From NCBI RefSeq assembly GCF_001899645.1, contig NZ_MKVV01000044.1, positions 176,399-240,398 of the forward strand: a stretch of 64,000 nt of DNA, read 5' to 3'. Both the position numbers and the translations under genes were made by a program. This document shows, piece by piece, positions 8,281 through 17,477 of this stretch. Origin of the DNA: Pseudonocardia sp. 73-21. Its GTDB lineage: Bacteria; Actinomycetota; Actinomycetes; Mycobacteriales; Pseudonocardiaceae. Each line of letters starts with the position of its first letter. Within the stretch, counting starts at the first letter, position 1. The notes beneath the pieces were generated by a model. It was not told where the DNA came from, searched no databases, and worked only from the letters and a program-made list of their open reading frames with translations.

Positions 8281-9624
8281 ATGACGCCGGACGTGCACAG
8301 GCTCACCGCCGCCCTCCAGGACTCCGGTGTGGCCGGGGTGACCATCAGCTGGGCCGACAACAACGGCATCCCCCGCTCACGGACGGTGCCGGTGGCGGCA
8401 CTGCCGCGCGTCGCGGAGGTCGGCGTCGGGGTCACGTCGTTGTTCGCGGTGTTCGACAGCGCCGACGCCATCACGTTCGCCCACTCCGACCTCGGGACGC
8501 CCTCGGGCGACGTCCGGCTGCTGCCCGTCCTGGAGAAGCTGGTGCCGCTCGCCGGGCAGCCGGCGCTGGCGTGGGCACCCGGCCGGCAGCTCGCCGCCGA
8601 CGGCGGTCCGTGGCCCTACGACCAGCGCGCGGTGCTGGAGCGCCAGGTCGACGCGCTCGCCGCCGACGGGCTCACCGCGCTCGTGGGCTACGAGATGGAG
8701 TTCGGCGTCTACCTCGACGACGACGCCGAGCCCCCGGCGCCCGCCCACGCCGGTCCCGCCTACAGCCCGCACGCGCTCGTCGCCATCGACGACTTCGTGA
8801 CCGACGTGCTGCGCGACTGCGTCGCCAACGGCCTGGAGCTCGGCCAGCTGCACGCCGAGTACGGGCCCGCCCAGATGGAGCTCTCGCTCGCGGCCACCGA
8901 CCCCGTCACCGCCGCCGACAACCAGCTCCTGGCCCGCCAGACGCTGCGCGTCGCGGCGAAACGCCACGGGCTGCGGCTGACCTTCGCGCCGCTCCCCGCC
9001 ACCACCGTGGCGGGCAACGGCTGGCACATCCACACGTCGGTGTGGCGGGGGGACGAGAACCTGCTGGCCGGCGGCCCTGGTCCCGAGGGAGCGGCGTACA
9101 TCGCGGGGCTGCTGCGCGACCTGCCCGCCGTCGCCGCCGTCACCGCGCCCAGCCAGGGGTCGCTGGCCCGGCTGCGCCCCGGCTACTTCGCGGGCGCGTA
9201 CGGGTTCTGGGGCGTGGAGAACCGGGAGGCGCCCCTGCGCTACGTGCCCGGTTCGGCGTTCCTGGGCAGCGGCAACGCGAACGTCGAGCTCAAGACGTCC
9301 GATGCCTCGGCCAACCCGTACCTGTCGCTCGCCGCGGTGCTGGCGGCCGGGCGTGCGGGCATGGCCGAGCAGCTGGAGCTGCCCGAGCCGGTGCAGAGCG
9401 ACCCCGGCACGTGGAGCGCCGAGGACCGTGCCGCCCGCGGGATCGCCGCCCTGCCCACCACCGCGGAGGACCAGGAGGCCGCGCTCACGGCGTCGCCGCG
9501 GGTCACCGACGCCCTCGGGCCGGAGCTGCTCGGCGCGTTCCTGGCCGTGCGCCGCTCCGACGCAGGCTCGGCCGCCCACCGCGAGCTCGACGCCGTGCTC
9601 GCGGACCTGCGCTGGCGCTACTGA
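8281..9624 (+). CDS. Glutamine synthetase family protein (GlnA-like ligase)
   Basis: This is a glutamine synthetase fold protein of about 447 residues. The beta-grasp N-terminus carries TISWADNNGIPRSRT. The catalytic domain includes YEMEFGVYLDD, EYGPAQMELSL, NGWHIHTSVW and RYVPGSAFLGSGNANVELK. Such paralogues usually gamma-glutamylate polyamines, ethanolamine or other amines rather than ammonia, and the adenylylation-site tyrosine loop of GlnA is not evident. The ATG at 8281 follows AGGA with an 8-base spacer, and an in-frame ATG at 8272 is the alternative. It begins 22 bases after the carotenoid oxygenase, suggesting co-transcription. Confidence 0.85.
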   Translation: MTPDVHRLTAALQDSGVAGVTISWADNNGIPRSRTVPVAALPRVAEVGVGVTSLFAVFDSADAITFAHSDLGTPSGDVRLLPVLEKLVPLAGQPALAWAPGRQLAADGGPWPYDQRAVLERQVDALAADGLTALVGYEMEFGVYLDDDAEPPAPAHAGPAYSPHALVAIDDFVTDVLRDCVANGLELGQLHAEYGPAQMELSLAATDPVTAADNQLLARQTLRVAAKRHGLRLTFAPLPATTVAGNGWHIHTSVWRGDENLLAGGPGPEGAAYIAGLLRDLPAVAAVTAPSQGSLARLRPGYFAGAYGFWGVENREAPLRYVPGSAFLGSGNANVELKTSDASANPYLSLAAVLAAGRAGMAEQLELPEPVQSDPGTWSAEDRAARGIAALPTTAEDQEAALTASPRVTDALGPELLGAFLAVRRSDAGSAAHRELDAVLADLRWRY

Positions 9625-9652
9625 GATCCAGCCGGGATCAAGCTCCGGGAGA

Positions 9653-9695
9653 CGGCGGCGGCAGGTTCCGTGGGTGCCCGTACCCGCCGCCGCCG
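9653..9695. terminator. GC-only stem-loop after the glutamine synthetase-like gene
   Basis: CGGCGGCGGC (9653-9662) pairs perfectly with GCCGCCGCCG (9686-9695) across a 23-base loop. It lies 28 bases past the stop codon. There is no T-run, so it may slow or stabilise the transcript rather than terminate it. The rest of the 9625-9851 gap shows no gene. Confidence 0.4.
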
Positions 9696-9851
9696 GGGAC
9701 TCCCCTCCCCGCGCGTAGCCAATCACCGGGGGCACCGTCGTGCAGCTAGCAGCGACACCCGTCGGCGCGGGGACGGGCCCACCCCTGTCCGGACGTCGAG
9801 CTGCGCGTACCAGATCTTGCCTGGACCGCGGGCACCCGACATCATTCCGGT

Positions 9852-10607
9852 ATGGAAAGCGACGGGCTCAGGATCCTGATCGCCTCGACGCTCGGCGGCA
9901 TCGTGGCACCGCGGTTCCGTGCGGAGTTCACACCCGGCACCGTCACCGTGGCGGTGGGGGAGCAGCAGGTGCGGGAGGCGATCACCGAGAGCCTCCGGTT
10001 CGACGTGGTCCTCACCGACCTGCTGTGGAACGACACCGAGCTCGAGTACACCTTCGACGGCCTGGACGTCCTCGACCTCGTCGCCACCCTCGGCCGCCCC
10101 GCCCCGGTGCTGCTCGCCGCGCAGGGGCACGGCGTCGAGAACGACCACCTCGACGAGGCCGTCGTCCGGGACGGGGTGGCGGGCGTCGTCCGCAAGGCCG
10201 ACGGGGTGGAGGGCCTCGTGCCGGCGCTGCGCCAGGTCGCCGCCGGCCGCTCGCTCGCGCCGACCCCCGCACCGTCGTCCCGCGTCTCGGTCCACGCCTA
10301 CTTCGGGGCCGGCCGGCGCGGCGAGACGGCGGGGCGGATGGCGGGCGCCATCGCGTCGGGCCGCGCGGTCAACTACGACACGCTCGCCACGGCGGCCGGA
10401 TGCTCGCGCAACACCGCCATCAAGATCGCGGACAAGTATCTCGGACCGCTGATCCGCGAGCGCGGCGAGCACCCCGACGATCTCCCGCTGAGCACACAGG
10501 TGGTCTACCGGTGGTGCGGCGAGCACTCCCGCTACCTCGTCAGCTGGTGCCGGCGGCACGGCCACGCGGACGTGCTCGGCAGTGGCTCAGGTCACACCCG
10601 ATCGTGA
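9852..10607 (+). CDS. Response-regulator-like protein with C-terminal HTH
   Basis: This 251-residue protein has two parts. Residues about 6-140 resemble a receiver domain: RILIASTLGG, the candidate phospho-acceptor aspartate in VVLTDLLWND, a switch region VLLAAQGHG, and the conserved lysine in GVVRKADG. Residues about 160-210 contain a helix-turn-helix (YDTLATAAGCSRNTAIKIADKYL). No sensor kinase is adjacent, so it would be an orphan regulator. Part of the acidic pocket (the usual DD pair after strand 1) is not obvious, so phosphorylation is uncertain. Confidence 0.65.
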   Translation: MESDGLRILIASTLGGIVAPRFRAEFTPGTVTVAVGEQQVREAITESLRFDVVLTDLLWNDTELEYTFDGLDVLDLVATLGRPAPVLLAAQGHGVENDHLDEAVVRDGVAGVVRKADGVEGLVPALRQVAAGRSLAPTPAPSSRVSVHAYFGAGRRGETAGRMAGAIASGRAVNYDTLATAAGCSRNTAIKIADKYLGPLIRERGEHPDDLPLSTQVVYRWCGEHSRYLVSWCRRHGHADVLGSGSGHTRS

Positions 10608-10646
10608 ACGGGAACAGCGCGCCGTTGACCGGGCCTTGACCACCAG

Positions 10647-11909
10647 GTGACCACGACTCCCGAGAAGGTCGACCCGACCTTCCTCTCCCCTGCGGCACCC
10701 CAGAGTCGGGGACAACGCCTCACCCTCATCGTCGTGCTGGGCGGGCTCATCGCCCTCGGCCCGCTGACGATCGACATGTACCTGCCGGCCCTGCCCACCA
10801 TCACGGCCGACCTGATGACCACCTCGTCCACGATCCAGCTGACGCTCACCGGCACCCTGGTGGGGCTCGCGCTGGGCCAGCTCGTGATCGGCCCGCTGTC
10901 GGACGCGCTGGGCCGGCGCCGCCCGCTGCTGGTCGGCACGGCCGTGCACGTCCTGGCGTCCGCGGCGATCATCATCGCCCCGAACGTGGCCGTGCTCGGC
11001 GCGCTGCGCGTGCTGCAGGGCGTGGGCGCCGCGGCCGGTGCGGTGATCGCCCTCGCCGTGGTGCGGGACCTGTTCACCGGCCGCGCCGCCGCCACTCTGC
11101 TGTCGCGGCTGATCCTCGTGATGGGCGTGGCGCCCGTCGTCGCGCCGACGCTGGGCGGCTACCTGCTGACCGTCACGTCGTGGCGCGGGGTGTTCGCGTT
11201 CCTCGCCGTCTACGGCCTGATCATCATCCCGCTGACGGCCCGCACCCTGCGCGAGACGCTGCCGGTGGAACGCCGGCGCAGCGCGGGGGTCCGCCAGACC
11301 CTGCGCACCTACGGCGGGCTGTTCCACGACCGCGTGTTCGTCGGCCTGATCCTCGTGGCCGGGCTCGCCATGGCCGGGCTGTTCGGTTACGTCGCCGGGT
11401 CCTCGTTCGTGTTCCAGGAGGAGTACGGCCTCAACCAGCAGCAGTTCGGGCTGGTCTTCGGCGCGGGCGCGGTGTGGCTGATCGCCGCCACCCAGCTCAA
11501 CGCCTACCTGCTGCGACGCTTCGAGCCGCGCGTGCTGCTGCTGGCCGCCGTGATCGGCGGAACCGTGTCCGGCCTCGTGCTGCTGACGCTGGCCGCCACC
11601 GGGGTGGGCGGCATCGTCGGGATCCTGGTCCCGATGTGGGCGGCGCTGTTCAGCGTCGGCCTCGCCCTGCCCAACGCGCCGGCGCTCGCGCTGGCGCGAC
11701 ACGGCGACGCCGCCGGCACGGCCGCCGCGCTGCTCGGGGCCGTCCAGTTCGGGGTCGGCGCGATCGTGTCGCCGATGGTGGGCATCCTCGGCAACGATGC
11801 GGTCGCCATGGGCACGGTCGTGGCGGGCGGGCTCGCCCTCGCGCTCGTCGTGCTGGTGGTCGTCGTGCGGCCGTGGCAGCTGGAGGACCTGGAGCCTCAG
11901 AGCGTCTGA
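10647..11909 (+). CDS. Bcr/CflA-type MFS drug efflux transporter
   Basis: This is a 420-residue integral membrane protein with about 12 predicted helices. It begins with the subgroup signature GPLTIDMYLPALPTI in helix 1 and has the loop 2-3 motif GPLSDALGRRRPLL and the motif C-like helix GVAPVVAPTLGGYL. Bcr/CflA proteins export bicyclomycin, chloramphenicol, sulfonamides or similar drugs by proton antiport. The start is GTG at 10647, 39 bases after the response regulator. Its last 13 bases overlap the end of the convergent YczE-like gene. Confidence 0.9.
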   Translation: MTTTPEKVDPTFLSPAAPQSRGQRLTLIVVLGGLIALGPLTIDMYLPALPTITADLMTTSSTIQLTLTGTLVGLALGQLVIGPLSDALGRRRPLLVGTAVHVLASAAIIIAPNVAVLGALRVLQGVGAAAGAVIALAVVRDLFTGRAAATLLSRLILVMGVAPVVAPTLGGYLLTVTSWRGVFAFLAVYGLIIIPLTARTLRETLPVERRRSAGVRQTLRTYGGLFHDRVFVGLILVAGLAMAGLFGYVAGSSFVFQEEYGLNQQQFGLVFGAGAVWLIAATQLNAYLLRRFEPRVLLLAAVIGGTVSGLVLLTLAATGVGGIVGILVPMWAALFSVGLALPNAPALALARHGDAAGTAAALLGAVQFGVGAIVSPMVGILGNDAVAMGTVVAGGLALALVVLVVVVRPWQLEDLEPQSV

Positions 11910-12526
11910 CGGTCGCGCACGGCCAGGAACGGCAGGAACAGCTGCGTGAGCGGGCCGATGGCCACCGCGTAGAGCACGGTGCCGACGCCCACGGTGCCGC
12001 CGAGCACGAAGCCGGCGGCCAGCACCACCACCTCGATGCCCGTGCGCACCGTCCGGATCGACCAGCCGGTCCGGGCGGCCAGCCCGGTCATGAGGCCGTC
12101 ACGCGGGCCCGGGCCGAGGCGGGCGCCGACGTAGAGGGCCGTCGCGACGCCGTTGAGCACGATCCCGCCGACCATCATCGCGATCCGGGCCACGATCGTG
12201 TGCTGCTCGGGCACCAGGGCGAGCGCGGCGTCCACCGCCACCGCGATGACCAGCACGTTCGCCACCGTCCCGATACCGGGGCGCTGGCGGAGCGGGATCC
12301 ACAGCAGGAGCACCAGCACGCCGGTGATCGCCGTGGTCACGCCGAAGCTCCACGGCGCGTGCGCGGTGATGCCCTCGTGCAGCACGTCCCACGGGTTGAG
12401 GCCCAGCCCCGCCCTGATCTGCAGCGCCATGCTCGTGCCGTACAGCGCGAGGCCGACGGCCAGCTGCGGGATGCGCCGCAACGGGGAACGGGTGACGGGC
12501 AACGGGCGCAGATCGACGGCGGGCAC
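11897..12526 (-). CDS. YczE/YitT-like membrane protein
   Basis: The protein has about 209 residues and five or so hydrophobic helices. It contains the family mark IRAGLGLNPWDVLHEGI near the N-terminus and ARLGPGPRDGLMTGLA in the middle. YczE-type proteins are integral membrane proteins of poorly known function, and in Bacillus yczE is needed for surfactin production. The frame extends upstream to 12595. That would leave only 9 bases to the divergent TPM gene and adds a glycine-rich stretch without homology character, so GTG 12526 is preferred. It ends inside the 3' end of the MFS gene. Confidence 0.8.
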   Translation of the reverse strand: MPAVDLRPLPVTRSPLRRIPQLAVGLALYGTSMALQIRAGLGLNPWDVLHEGITAHAPWSFGVTTAITGVLVLLLWIPLRQRPGIGTVANVLVIAVAVDAALALVPEQHTIVARIAMMVGGIVLNGVATALYVGARLGPGPRDGLMTGLAARTGWSIRTVRTGIEVVVLAAGFVLGGTVGVGTVLYAVAIGPLTQLFLPFLAVRDRQTL

Positions 12527-12604
12527 ACCTCCATCCTGTCCGGCCCCACCCCCGTCACCAGTGCCAATCGACGGCGGGTGGACCGGGCCCGACATGATGG
12601 CTCC

Positions 12605-14644
12605 ATGCGGATCGTCGGTCGCCGGTTGTCCTTCCTCCTCGCCGTCCTGGCCGCGCTGCTGCTCTCAGGTGCGGGGGCCGCGCTGGCCGACCCGCCGTCG
12701 CGGCTGGCCGACCGGGTCACCGACCGGGCCGGGGTCCTGGACGCCGCCGGTCGGGCCGAGGTGGCGTCGGCCATCAACGACCTGCGCTCGGCCGGCAAGG
12801 GCATGGACCTGTTCGTCGTCTACGTCCGGTCGTTCGACGGCGCCGACGGCCAGGCCTGGGCGGACAGGGCCGCGCAGCTGTCCCAGCTGGGCTCCCAGGG
12901 CGTGCTGATGGCCGTGGCCACCGACGACCGCGCGTACGGCGTGTCGATCGCGGACGGCTTCCAGCTCTCGCAGTCCACCACCGACACGATCATCCGCAGC
13001 GACGTGGAGCCGCGGCTCTCGTCAGGCGACTGGGCGGGCGCGGCGGTGGCGCTGGCCAACGGGCTGCGTTCCGGCGGCAGCGGGGGCAGCGGCGGGGTCG
13101 GCACGGGGGTGCTCGTCGTGGGCGGGGTCGTGGTCGTCGGAGGTGGGGCCTACCTGCTGTCGCGGCGGCGGAAGTCCCGCACCACCCGGGCGACCCCGGC
13201 CGAGCCGGCGCCGGTTCCCGAGCCCGACGAGTTCTCCGCCGTCTCCACCGAGGACCTCACCTACCAGGGCAGCCAGGCCCTGATCGCCGCCGACGACGCG
13301 GTGCGCACGTCCGAGCAGGAGCTGGCGGCGGCGAAGGCGCACTTCGGGGAGGCCGCCGTGGCCGGCTTCGCCGCGGCGCTGGAGCAGTCGCGCGCGGACA
13401 TGCTGCGCGGGTTCACCCTCCAACAGCAGCTGGACGACGCCGGGGCGGGCGGGGAGAAGGCGCTGGCCGAGCCGACGAAGCGCGCCATGCTCGGCGACAT
13501 CATCCGCGCCTGCCGCTCCGCCGACGAGCGCCTCGACGCGCAGGTGGCCGCGTTCGACAAGCTGCGCGACCTGGAGGCCACCACGCCGGAGTACCTGGCC
13601 GGGCTGGGCACCCGCCTCGACGCCGTCTCGGCCCGGGTGCCGCAGGTCGACGCGGTGCTGGCCTCGCTGCGCACCCGCTACGCCGCCTCCGCGCTCGAGG
13701 GCGTGGCGGGCAACCACGACCAGGCCCAGCAGCTGCTGGGCGTCGCCGCCACGGAACTGCAGGCCGCCCGCGACCAGCTGGCGAAGGCCGTCCCCACGCC
13801 CACCGAGCCGAACGCGGGCCGCAGCTCCGCCGTCGTGTCCGGGCGGGCCGCGGAGGACGCGATCACGCAGGCCGAGACGCTGCTCGACGGCGTCGGCCGG
13901 CTGGAGGGGGAGCTCGCGGCCGCCGCGGACAAGATCGTGGCGGCCCGGGCCGAGACCGAGCAGGACCTGGCGGAGGCCCGCACGCTGCCCGCGTCCGACG
14001 ACCTGGCCGGGCTCGTCGCCCGCGCCGAGGCGGCGCTCGTCTCCGCCACGCAGGCCCAGCAGGCCACGCCGCCCGACCCGCTCACCGCACTGCGGCTGAT
14101 CGACGAGGCCGACGACGCGCTCGACCGCGGCCTCGCCCAGGCCCGCGACGCGGCGGCCCGCACCAAGCGCGCCACCGCCGCCCTGGAGCAGACGCTGCTC
14201 ACCGCGCGCTCGGCCGTCGCAGCGGCCGACGACTTCATCAGCACCCGCCGTGGCGCCGTCGGTGCCGAGGCCCGCACCCGGCTCGCCGAGGCCCGGCGCC
14301 ACCTGGCCGTGGCCCAGGGCGGTGGCGACCCGACCGTCGCGATCGGGGAGGCCCAGGCCGCCGACTCCATGGCCCAGCAGGCCCTCCAGCTCGCCCAGGG
14401 CGACGTCTCGCGCTGGTCGGGGCCGTCCGGCGGCGGCTACGGCGGGGGCGGTTCGAACCTCGGGGTGGAGCTGGGCAGCCTGGTGCTCGGCGGCATCCTC
14501 AACGGCGCCATCTCCGGCGGCCGGGGCGGTTACGGCGGAGGCGGGTTCGGTGGGGGCGGGTTCGGTGGGGGCGGTGGCCGCTCCCCGGGCAGCTTCGGCG
14601 GCTCGAACACCCGCGGCCGCCGCGGCGGAGGTGGCCGCTTCTAG
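12605..14644 (+). CDS. TPM-domain membrane protein with coiled coil and Gly-rich tail
   Basis: This 679-residue protein starts with a Sec signal peptide (basic MRIVGRR, hydrophobic core, ADPP cleavage region). An extracellular TPM domain follows at about 35-150 (RVTDRAGVLDAAGR, ATDDRAYGVSIADGF). A transmembrane helix lies near 175-195 (VLVVGGVVVVGGGAYLL), then RRRK. The remaining ~400 residues are alanine-rich predicted coiled coil, ending in a glycine-rich tail of GGGGFGG repeats. In actinobacteria TPM proteins of this build are envelope-associated and of unknown function. Its stop codon overlaps the Nudix stop on the other strand. Confidence 0.85.
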   Translation: MRIVGRRLSFLLAVLAALLLSGAGAALADPPSRLADRVTDRAGVLDAAGRAEVASAINDLRSAGKGMDLFVVYVRSFDGADGQAWADRAAQLSQLGSQGVLMAVATDDRAYGVSIADGFQLSQSTTDTIIRSDVEPRLSSGDWAGAAVALANGLRSGGSGGSGGVGTGVLVVGGVVVVGGGAYLLSRRRKSRTTRATPAEPAPVPEPDEFSAVSTEDLTYQGSQALIAADDAVRTSEQELAAAKAHFGEAAVAGFAAALEQSRADMLRGFTLQQQLDDAGAGGEKALAEPTKRAMLGDIIRACRSADERLDAQVAAFDKLRDLEATTPEYLAGLGTRLDAVSARVPQVDAVLASLRTRYAASALEGVAGNHDQAQQLLGVAATELQAARDQLAKAVPTPTEPNAGRSSAVVSGRAAEDAITQAETLLDGVGRLEGELAAAADKIVAARAETEQDLAEARTLPASDDLAGLVARAEAALVSATQAQQATPPDPLTALRLIDEADDALDRGLAQARDAAARTKRATAALEQTLLTARSAVAAADDFISTRRGAVGAEARTRLAEARRHLAVAQGGGDPTVAIGEAQAADSMAQQALQLAQGDVSRWSGPSGGGYGGGGSNLGVELGSLVLGGILNGAISGGRGGYGGGGFGGGGFGGGGGRSPGSFGGSNTRGRRGGGGRF

Positions 14645-15129
14645 GTGGCGTGGGGCGTGGTCAGCGGGACGCCGACCGGCACGCCGTTCTCCAGGTACCA
14701 CGTGCCGCCGGCCTCACGGGCGCCCAGCGCCGCCGTGACGCGGCGGGACAGGCGCGGCTCCATCATCACGAACAGCTCCTCGGGCGAGATGAACGCCCAG
14801 GACTCCAGCTCGTGGGGCGGGAGCTCGATCGCGTCGAGCTGCTCGTCGGTGAGCACGCCGCCGTCGAAGACGAAGCGGACGCGTTCCTCGCGGACGTGCG
14901 GAGCCCAGTCCACCACCAGCAGCCGCCCGACCGGCACCGTCAGCGACAGCTCCTCCTCCAGCTCGCGGGCCAGTGCCTCCCGCGGGCTCTCCCCGACCTC
15001 CATCCGGCCGCCCGGGATCTCCCACATCGCCTTGTAGGTCGGCTCGACGAGCAGGACGTCACCCGCCTCGTCGAGGAACAGCACGCCCGCGGCGCACTCC
15101 GGTCGGGCTCCCTCGTCGACATCCGCCAT
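14641..15129 (-). CDS. Nudix hydrolase
   Basis: The 162-residue protein contains a Nudix box (GX5EX7REXXEE) reading GGRMEVGESPREALARELEE, which binds the catalytic magnesium. The product hydrolyses a nucleoside diphosphate linked to another group X. A C-terminal WYLENGVPVGVP tail follows the fold. The ATG at 15129 gives a domain of normal length, and the upstream in-frame extension to 15534 crosses the MarR gene and is rejected. It is convergent with the TPM gene and divergent from the MarR/MFS pair. The substrate is not predictable. Confidence 0.9.
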   Translation of the reverse strand: MADVDEGARPECAAGVLFLDEAGDVLLVEPTYKAMWEIPGGRMEVGESPREALARELEEELSLTVPVGRLLVVDWAPHVREERVRFVFDGGVLTDEQLDAIELPPHELESWAFISPEELFVMMEPRLSRRVTAALGAREAGGTWYLENGVPVGVPLTTPHAT

Positions 15130-15195
15130 CCGATCACTGTGGCAGCCGTCACGGCTGCGGGCCACTCGGCGTTTCTCACCCCACGAGGTATATGC

Positions 15196-15209
15196 TTGCT
15201 GGCAGGCAA
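15196..15209. promoter_or_regulatory. Candidate MarR operator
   Basis: TTGC-tggcag-GCAA is a dyad with 10 of 14 symmetric positions. It lies 16 bases before the MarR ATG, and TATATG just upstream could serve as a -10. Position and symmetry fit autorepression of the MarR-MFS operon. Confidence 0.5.
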
Positions 15210-15225
15210 CTAATTGGGGGCGGGT

Positions 15226-15684
15226 ATGCCGGACACCTTCGACGCCGACGACGTCGCGCGCCTGCGCATCGCCCTGGCCCGCGTCTCGCGCCAGCTCGAC
15301 CGCCACTCCCGCGGCGGCTCGCTCTCGACCACGCAGGCCTCGGTCCTGGCCAGCACGGCGAAGCACGGCCCCGTCCGGATCAGCGACCTCGCGGAGTTCG
15401 AGGGGATCAACCCCACGATGCTCTCCCGCATCGTCGCCAAGCTCGAGGACGCCGGGCTGCTCCGGCGTCGCCCCGATCCCGACGACGGGCGCGCCGCGCT
15501 CGTCGAGACCACCGAGGCCGGCCTGGCCCAGCACCGGACGCTGCGCGAGGAGCGCACCCGGCTGCTGACCGACCGCCTCGCCGCGATGCCGGCCGACCGG
15601 GCCGCCCAGCTCCTCGCCGCACTGCCCGCTCTCGAAGCACTCGCACAGATCCCGTCCGGACCCCTCAGCTCGGAGAACTCATGA
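15226..15684 (+). CDS. MarR-family regulator of the adjacent MFS pump
   Basis: This 152-residue winged-helix protein has the recognition segment ISDLAEFEGINPTMLSRIV and the wing LLRRRPDPDDGRAALVE. These are the classical MarR DRR-type features (here DPDDGR). ATG 15226 follows GGGGGCGGG. The TTG at 15214 is an alternative start but lies in the leader. Its TGA overlaps the ATG of the transporter gene (ATGA), so the pair is translationally coupled. It probably represses the operon and is released by a pump substrate (inference). Confidence 0.9.
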   Translation: MPDTFDADDVARLRIALARVSRQLDRHSRGGSLSTTQASVLASTAKHGPVRISDLAEFEGINPTMLSRIVAKLEDAGLLRRRPDPDDGRAALVETTEAGLAQHRTLREERTRLLTDRLAAMPADRAAQLLAALPALEALAQIPSGPLSSENS

Positions 15685-16943
15685 CGACGCTCGCGGCCCG
15701 CGCCGCAGCACCCCTGACCGCCCTGCGACGGCAGACCTTCGCCGCCCTGTCCAACCCCAACTACCGCCGCTACGTCTCCGGCCAGGCCGTGTCGCTCGTC
15801 GGCACCTGGATGCAGTCGATCGCCCAGTCGTGGCTGGTCCTGCAGCTCACCGGTTCGGCCACCGCGCTCGGCGTGGTCATCGCCCTGCAGACGCTCCCCA
15901 CCCTCGTGCTCGGCCCCTACGCCGGCGTCGTGGCCGACCGGTTCGACAAGCGCAGGCTCATGATCGGGCTGCAGTCGGGCATGGGCGTGCTCGCGCTGCT
16001 GCTCGGCGTCCTGACGATCACCGGCACCGTGACGCTCTGGCACGTCTACGTCCTGGCGTTCCTGCTCGGCATGAACAACTGCTTCGAGAACCCGGCGCGC
16101 CAGTCGTTCATCCTGGAGATGGTCGGCCCCGACGACCTCCGCAACGCCGTCAGCCTCAACTCGGTGCTGGTCAACGTCGCGCGGGCCGTCGGCCCGGCCA
16201 TCGCCGGCATCGTGATCGCGCTGGGCGGTATCGGGCTGTGCTTCCTGCTCAACGCCGTGAGCTTCGTGGCCGTCGTGGCCTCGCTGGCCCGGCTCGACGT
16301 CAGCAGGCTGAGCCGGTCGGTCCCCACGCCGCGCGCTCCCGGGCAGCTGCGCGAGGGGCTCGCCTACGTGCGTCGCACCCCGGAGCTGGCCGTGCCGCTG
16401 CTGATGATGGCGCTGGTGGGCTGCCTGGCCTACGAGTTCCAGGTGGTGCTGCCGGTGTTCGCGCAGCAGACCTTCGCCGGTGACGCGTCCACCTACGGCT
16501 TCCTGACCGCCGCGATGGGCGTCGGAGCGGTGGTCGGCGGGCTGTACGTGGCCGCGCGCGGCCGCACCGGGCTCCACGCCCTGGTGGTGGCGGCCACGCT
16601 GTTCGGGCTGGCGATGGTGGCCACCGCCCTCGCCCCGAACCTGCCTGTCGCCCTGGTCGGGATGGGGCTGATCGGCGCGTTCAGCGTCGCGTTCCTCTCG
16701 ACGGGCAACAGCACGCTGCAGCTGGCCGCCGACCCGCAGATGCGCGGGCGCGTGATGGCGCTGTGGGCCGTGGCGTTCCTCGGCTCCACGCCGATCGGTG
16801 GCCCGATCGCGGGCGTCGTCGTGCAGTCCTTCGGCAGCCGCGCCGGCCTCATGCTGGGCGCGGTGGCCTGCCTGCTCGCCGCAGCACTGGGCTCGGTGGT
16901 GGCCCGCAGGTCACGGGTTGGGCGCGCCGAAGTCCTCCGGTGA
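15681..16943 (+). CDS. MFS transporter (EntS/MFS_3-like)
   Basis: This 420-residue membrane protein has about 12 helices. The N-terminus YRRYVSGQAVSLVGTWMQSIAQSWLVLQ and the loop motif GVVADRFDKRRLMI are typical of the MFS_3 branch, which includes enterobactin and macrolide exporters. NPARQSFILEMVG in the middle is another hallmark. It is the second gene of a MarR-controlled operon, so drug or metabolite efflux is likely. Its 3' end overlaps the convergent DUF151 gene by 33 bases. Confidence 0.9.
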   Translation: MTTLAARAAAPLTALRRQTFAALSNPNYRRYVSGQAVSLVGTWMQSIAQSWLVLQLTGSATALGVVIALQTLPTLVLGPYAGVVADRFDKRRLMIGLQSGMGVLALLLGVLTITGTVTLWHVYVLAFLLGMNNCFENPARQSFILEMVGPDDLRNAVSLNSVLVNVARAVGPAIAGIVIALGGIGLCFLLNAVSFVAVVASLARLDVSRLSRSVPTPRAPGQLREGLAYVRRTPELAVPLLMMALVGCLAYEFQVVLPVFAQQTFAGDASTYGFLTAAMGVGAVVGGLYVAARGRTGLHALVVAATLFGLAMVATALAPNLPVALVGMGLIGAFSVAFLSTGNSTLQLAADPQMRGRVMALWAVAFLGSTPIGGPIAGVVVQSFGSRAGLMLGAVACLLAAALGSVVARRSRVGRAEVLR

Positions 16944-17405
16944 CACGCCTTCCAGGAAGTCCTTGAAGTCCTGGAGCTGCTTCTCCGGCGGCGCGTCCGT
17001 GCCGTCGGGGAAGAACTGCGAGATGGGCTGGCCGACGTCGTCGAGGATGTCGTCGGCCACGCCGATCGGCAGACCCTCCCGCACCGCGATCGCCAGCGCG
17101 TCGCTGGGCAGCACGGCCACGCGGGTGTCGCCGTCGAACACCAGCTCGGCCGTGTAGATGCTGTCGACCAGCGCCGTCAGCTCCGCGCGTTCCAGCTTGT
17201 GCCCGAGACCGCTGATGATCGGGATCAGCACGTCCTGCGGCAGCAGCGGGTCCTTCTCGGACCGCGTGCCCACCGAGATGACGTCGGCCTGGGCGCGGCG
17301 CAGGAACACCGGCAGGCAGCGGTCGCCGTCCTCCTCGCCGAGCAGCAGCACCGGCTCCCGGGTCCGGGAGTGCACGACCAGCCGCAGCACCCGCATCTCT
17401 CTCAT
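16911..17405 (-). CDS. DUF151 bifunctional nuclease-domain protein
   Basis: This 164-residue protein consists mostly of the DUF151 (DNase-RNase) domain: VLLLGEEDGDRCLPVFLRRAQADVI, a core YTAELVFDG, and LPSDALAIAVREGLPI, all hallmarks of the family. Mycobacterial members are conserved and often lie near MerR and FHA genes, but here the context differs. The ATG at 17405 (MREMRVLRLVV) is chosen over the longer frame to 17468, whose extra residues fall in the control region of the divergent methyltransferase. Confidence 0.88.
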   Translation of the reverse strand: MREMRVLRLVVHSRTREPVLLLGEEDGDRCLPVFLRRAQADVISVGTRSEKDPLLPQDVLIPIISGLGHKLERAELTALVDSIYTAELVFDGDTRVAVLPSDALAIAVREGLPIGVADDILDDVGQPISQFFPDGTDAPPEKQLQDFKDFLEGVSPEDFGAPNP

Positions 17406-17477
17406 GCCATCGACCTCATCCGGGCATTCTCGCCTACCGGTCGCTCGCCGCCCGGCTCGAATTGACACACTCCACGG

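Noticed and set aside
11180..12604. Upstream extension of the TPM-domain frame (1154 codons in total)
   Set aside because: The extension is the shadow of the MFS and YczE genes; a clear signal peptide starts at ATG 12605.
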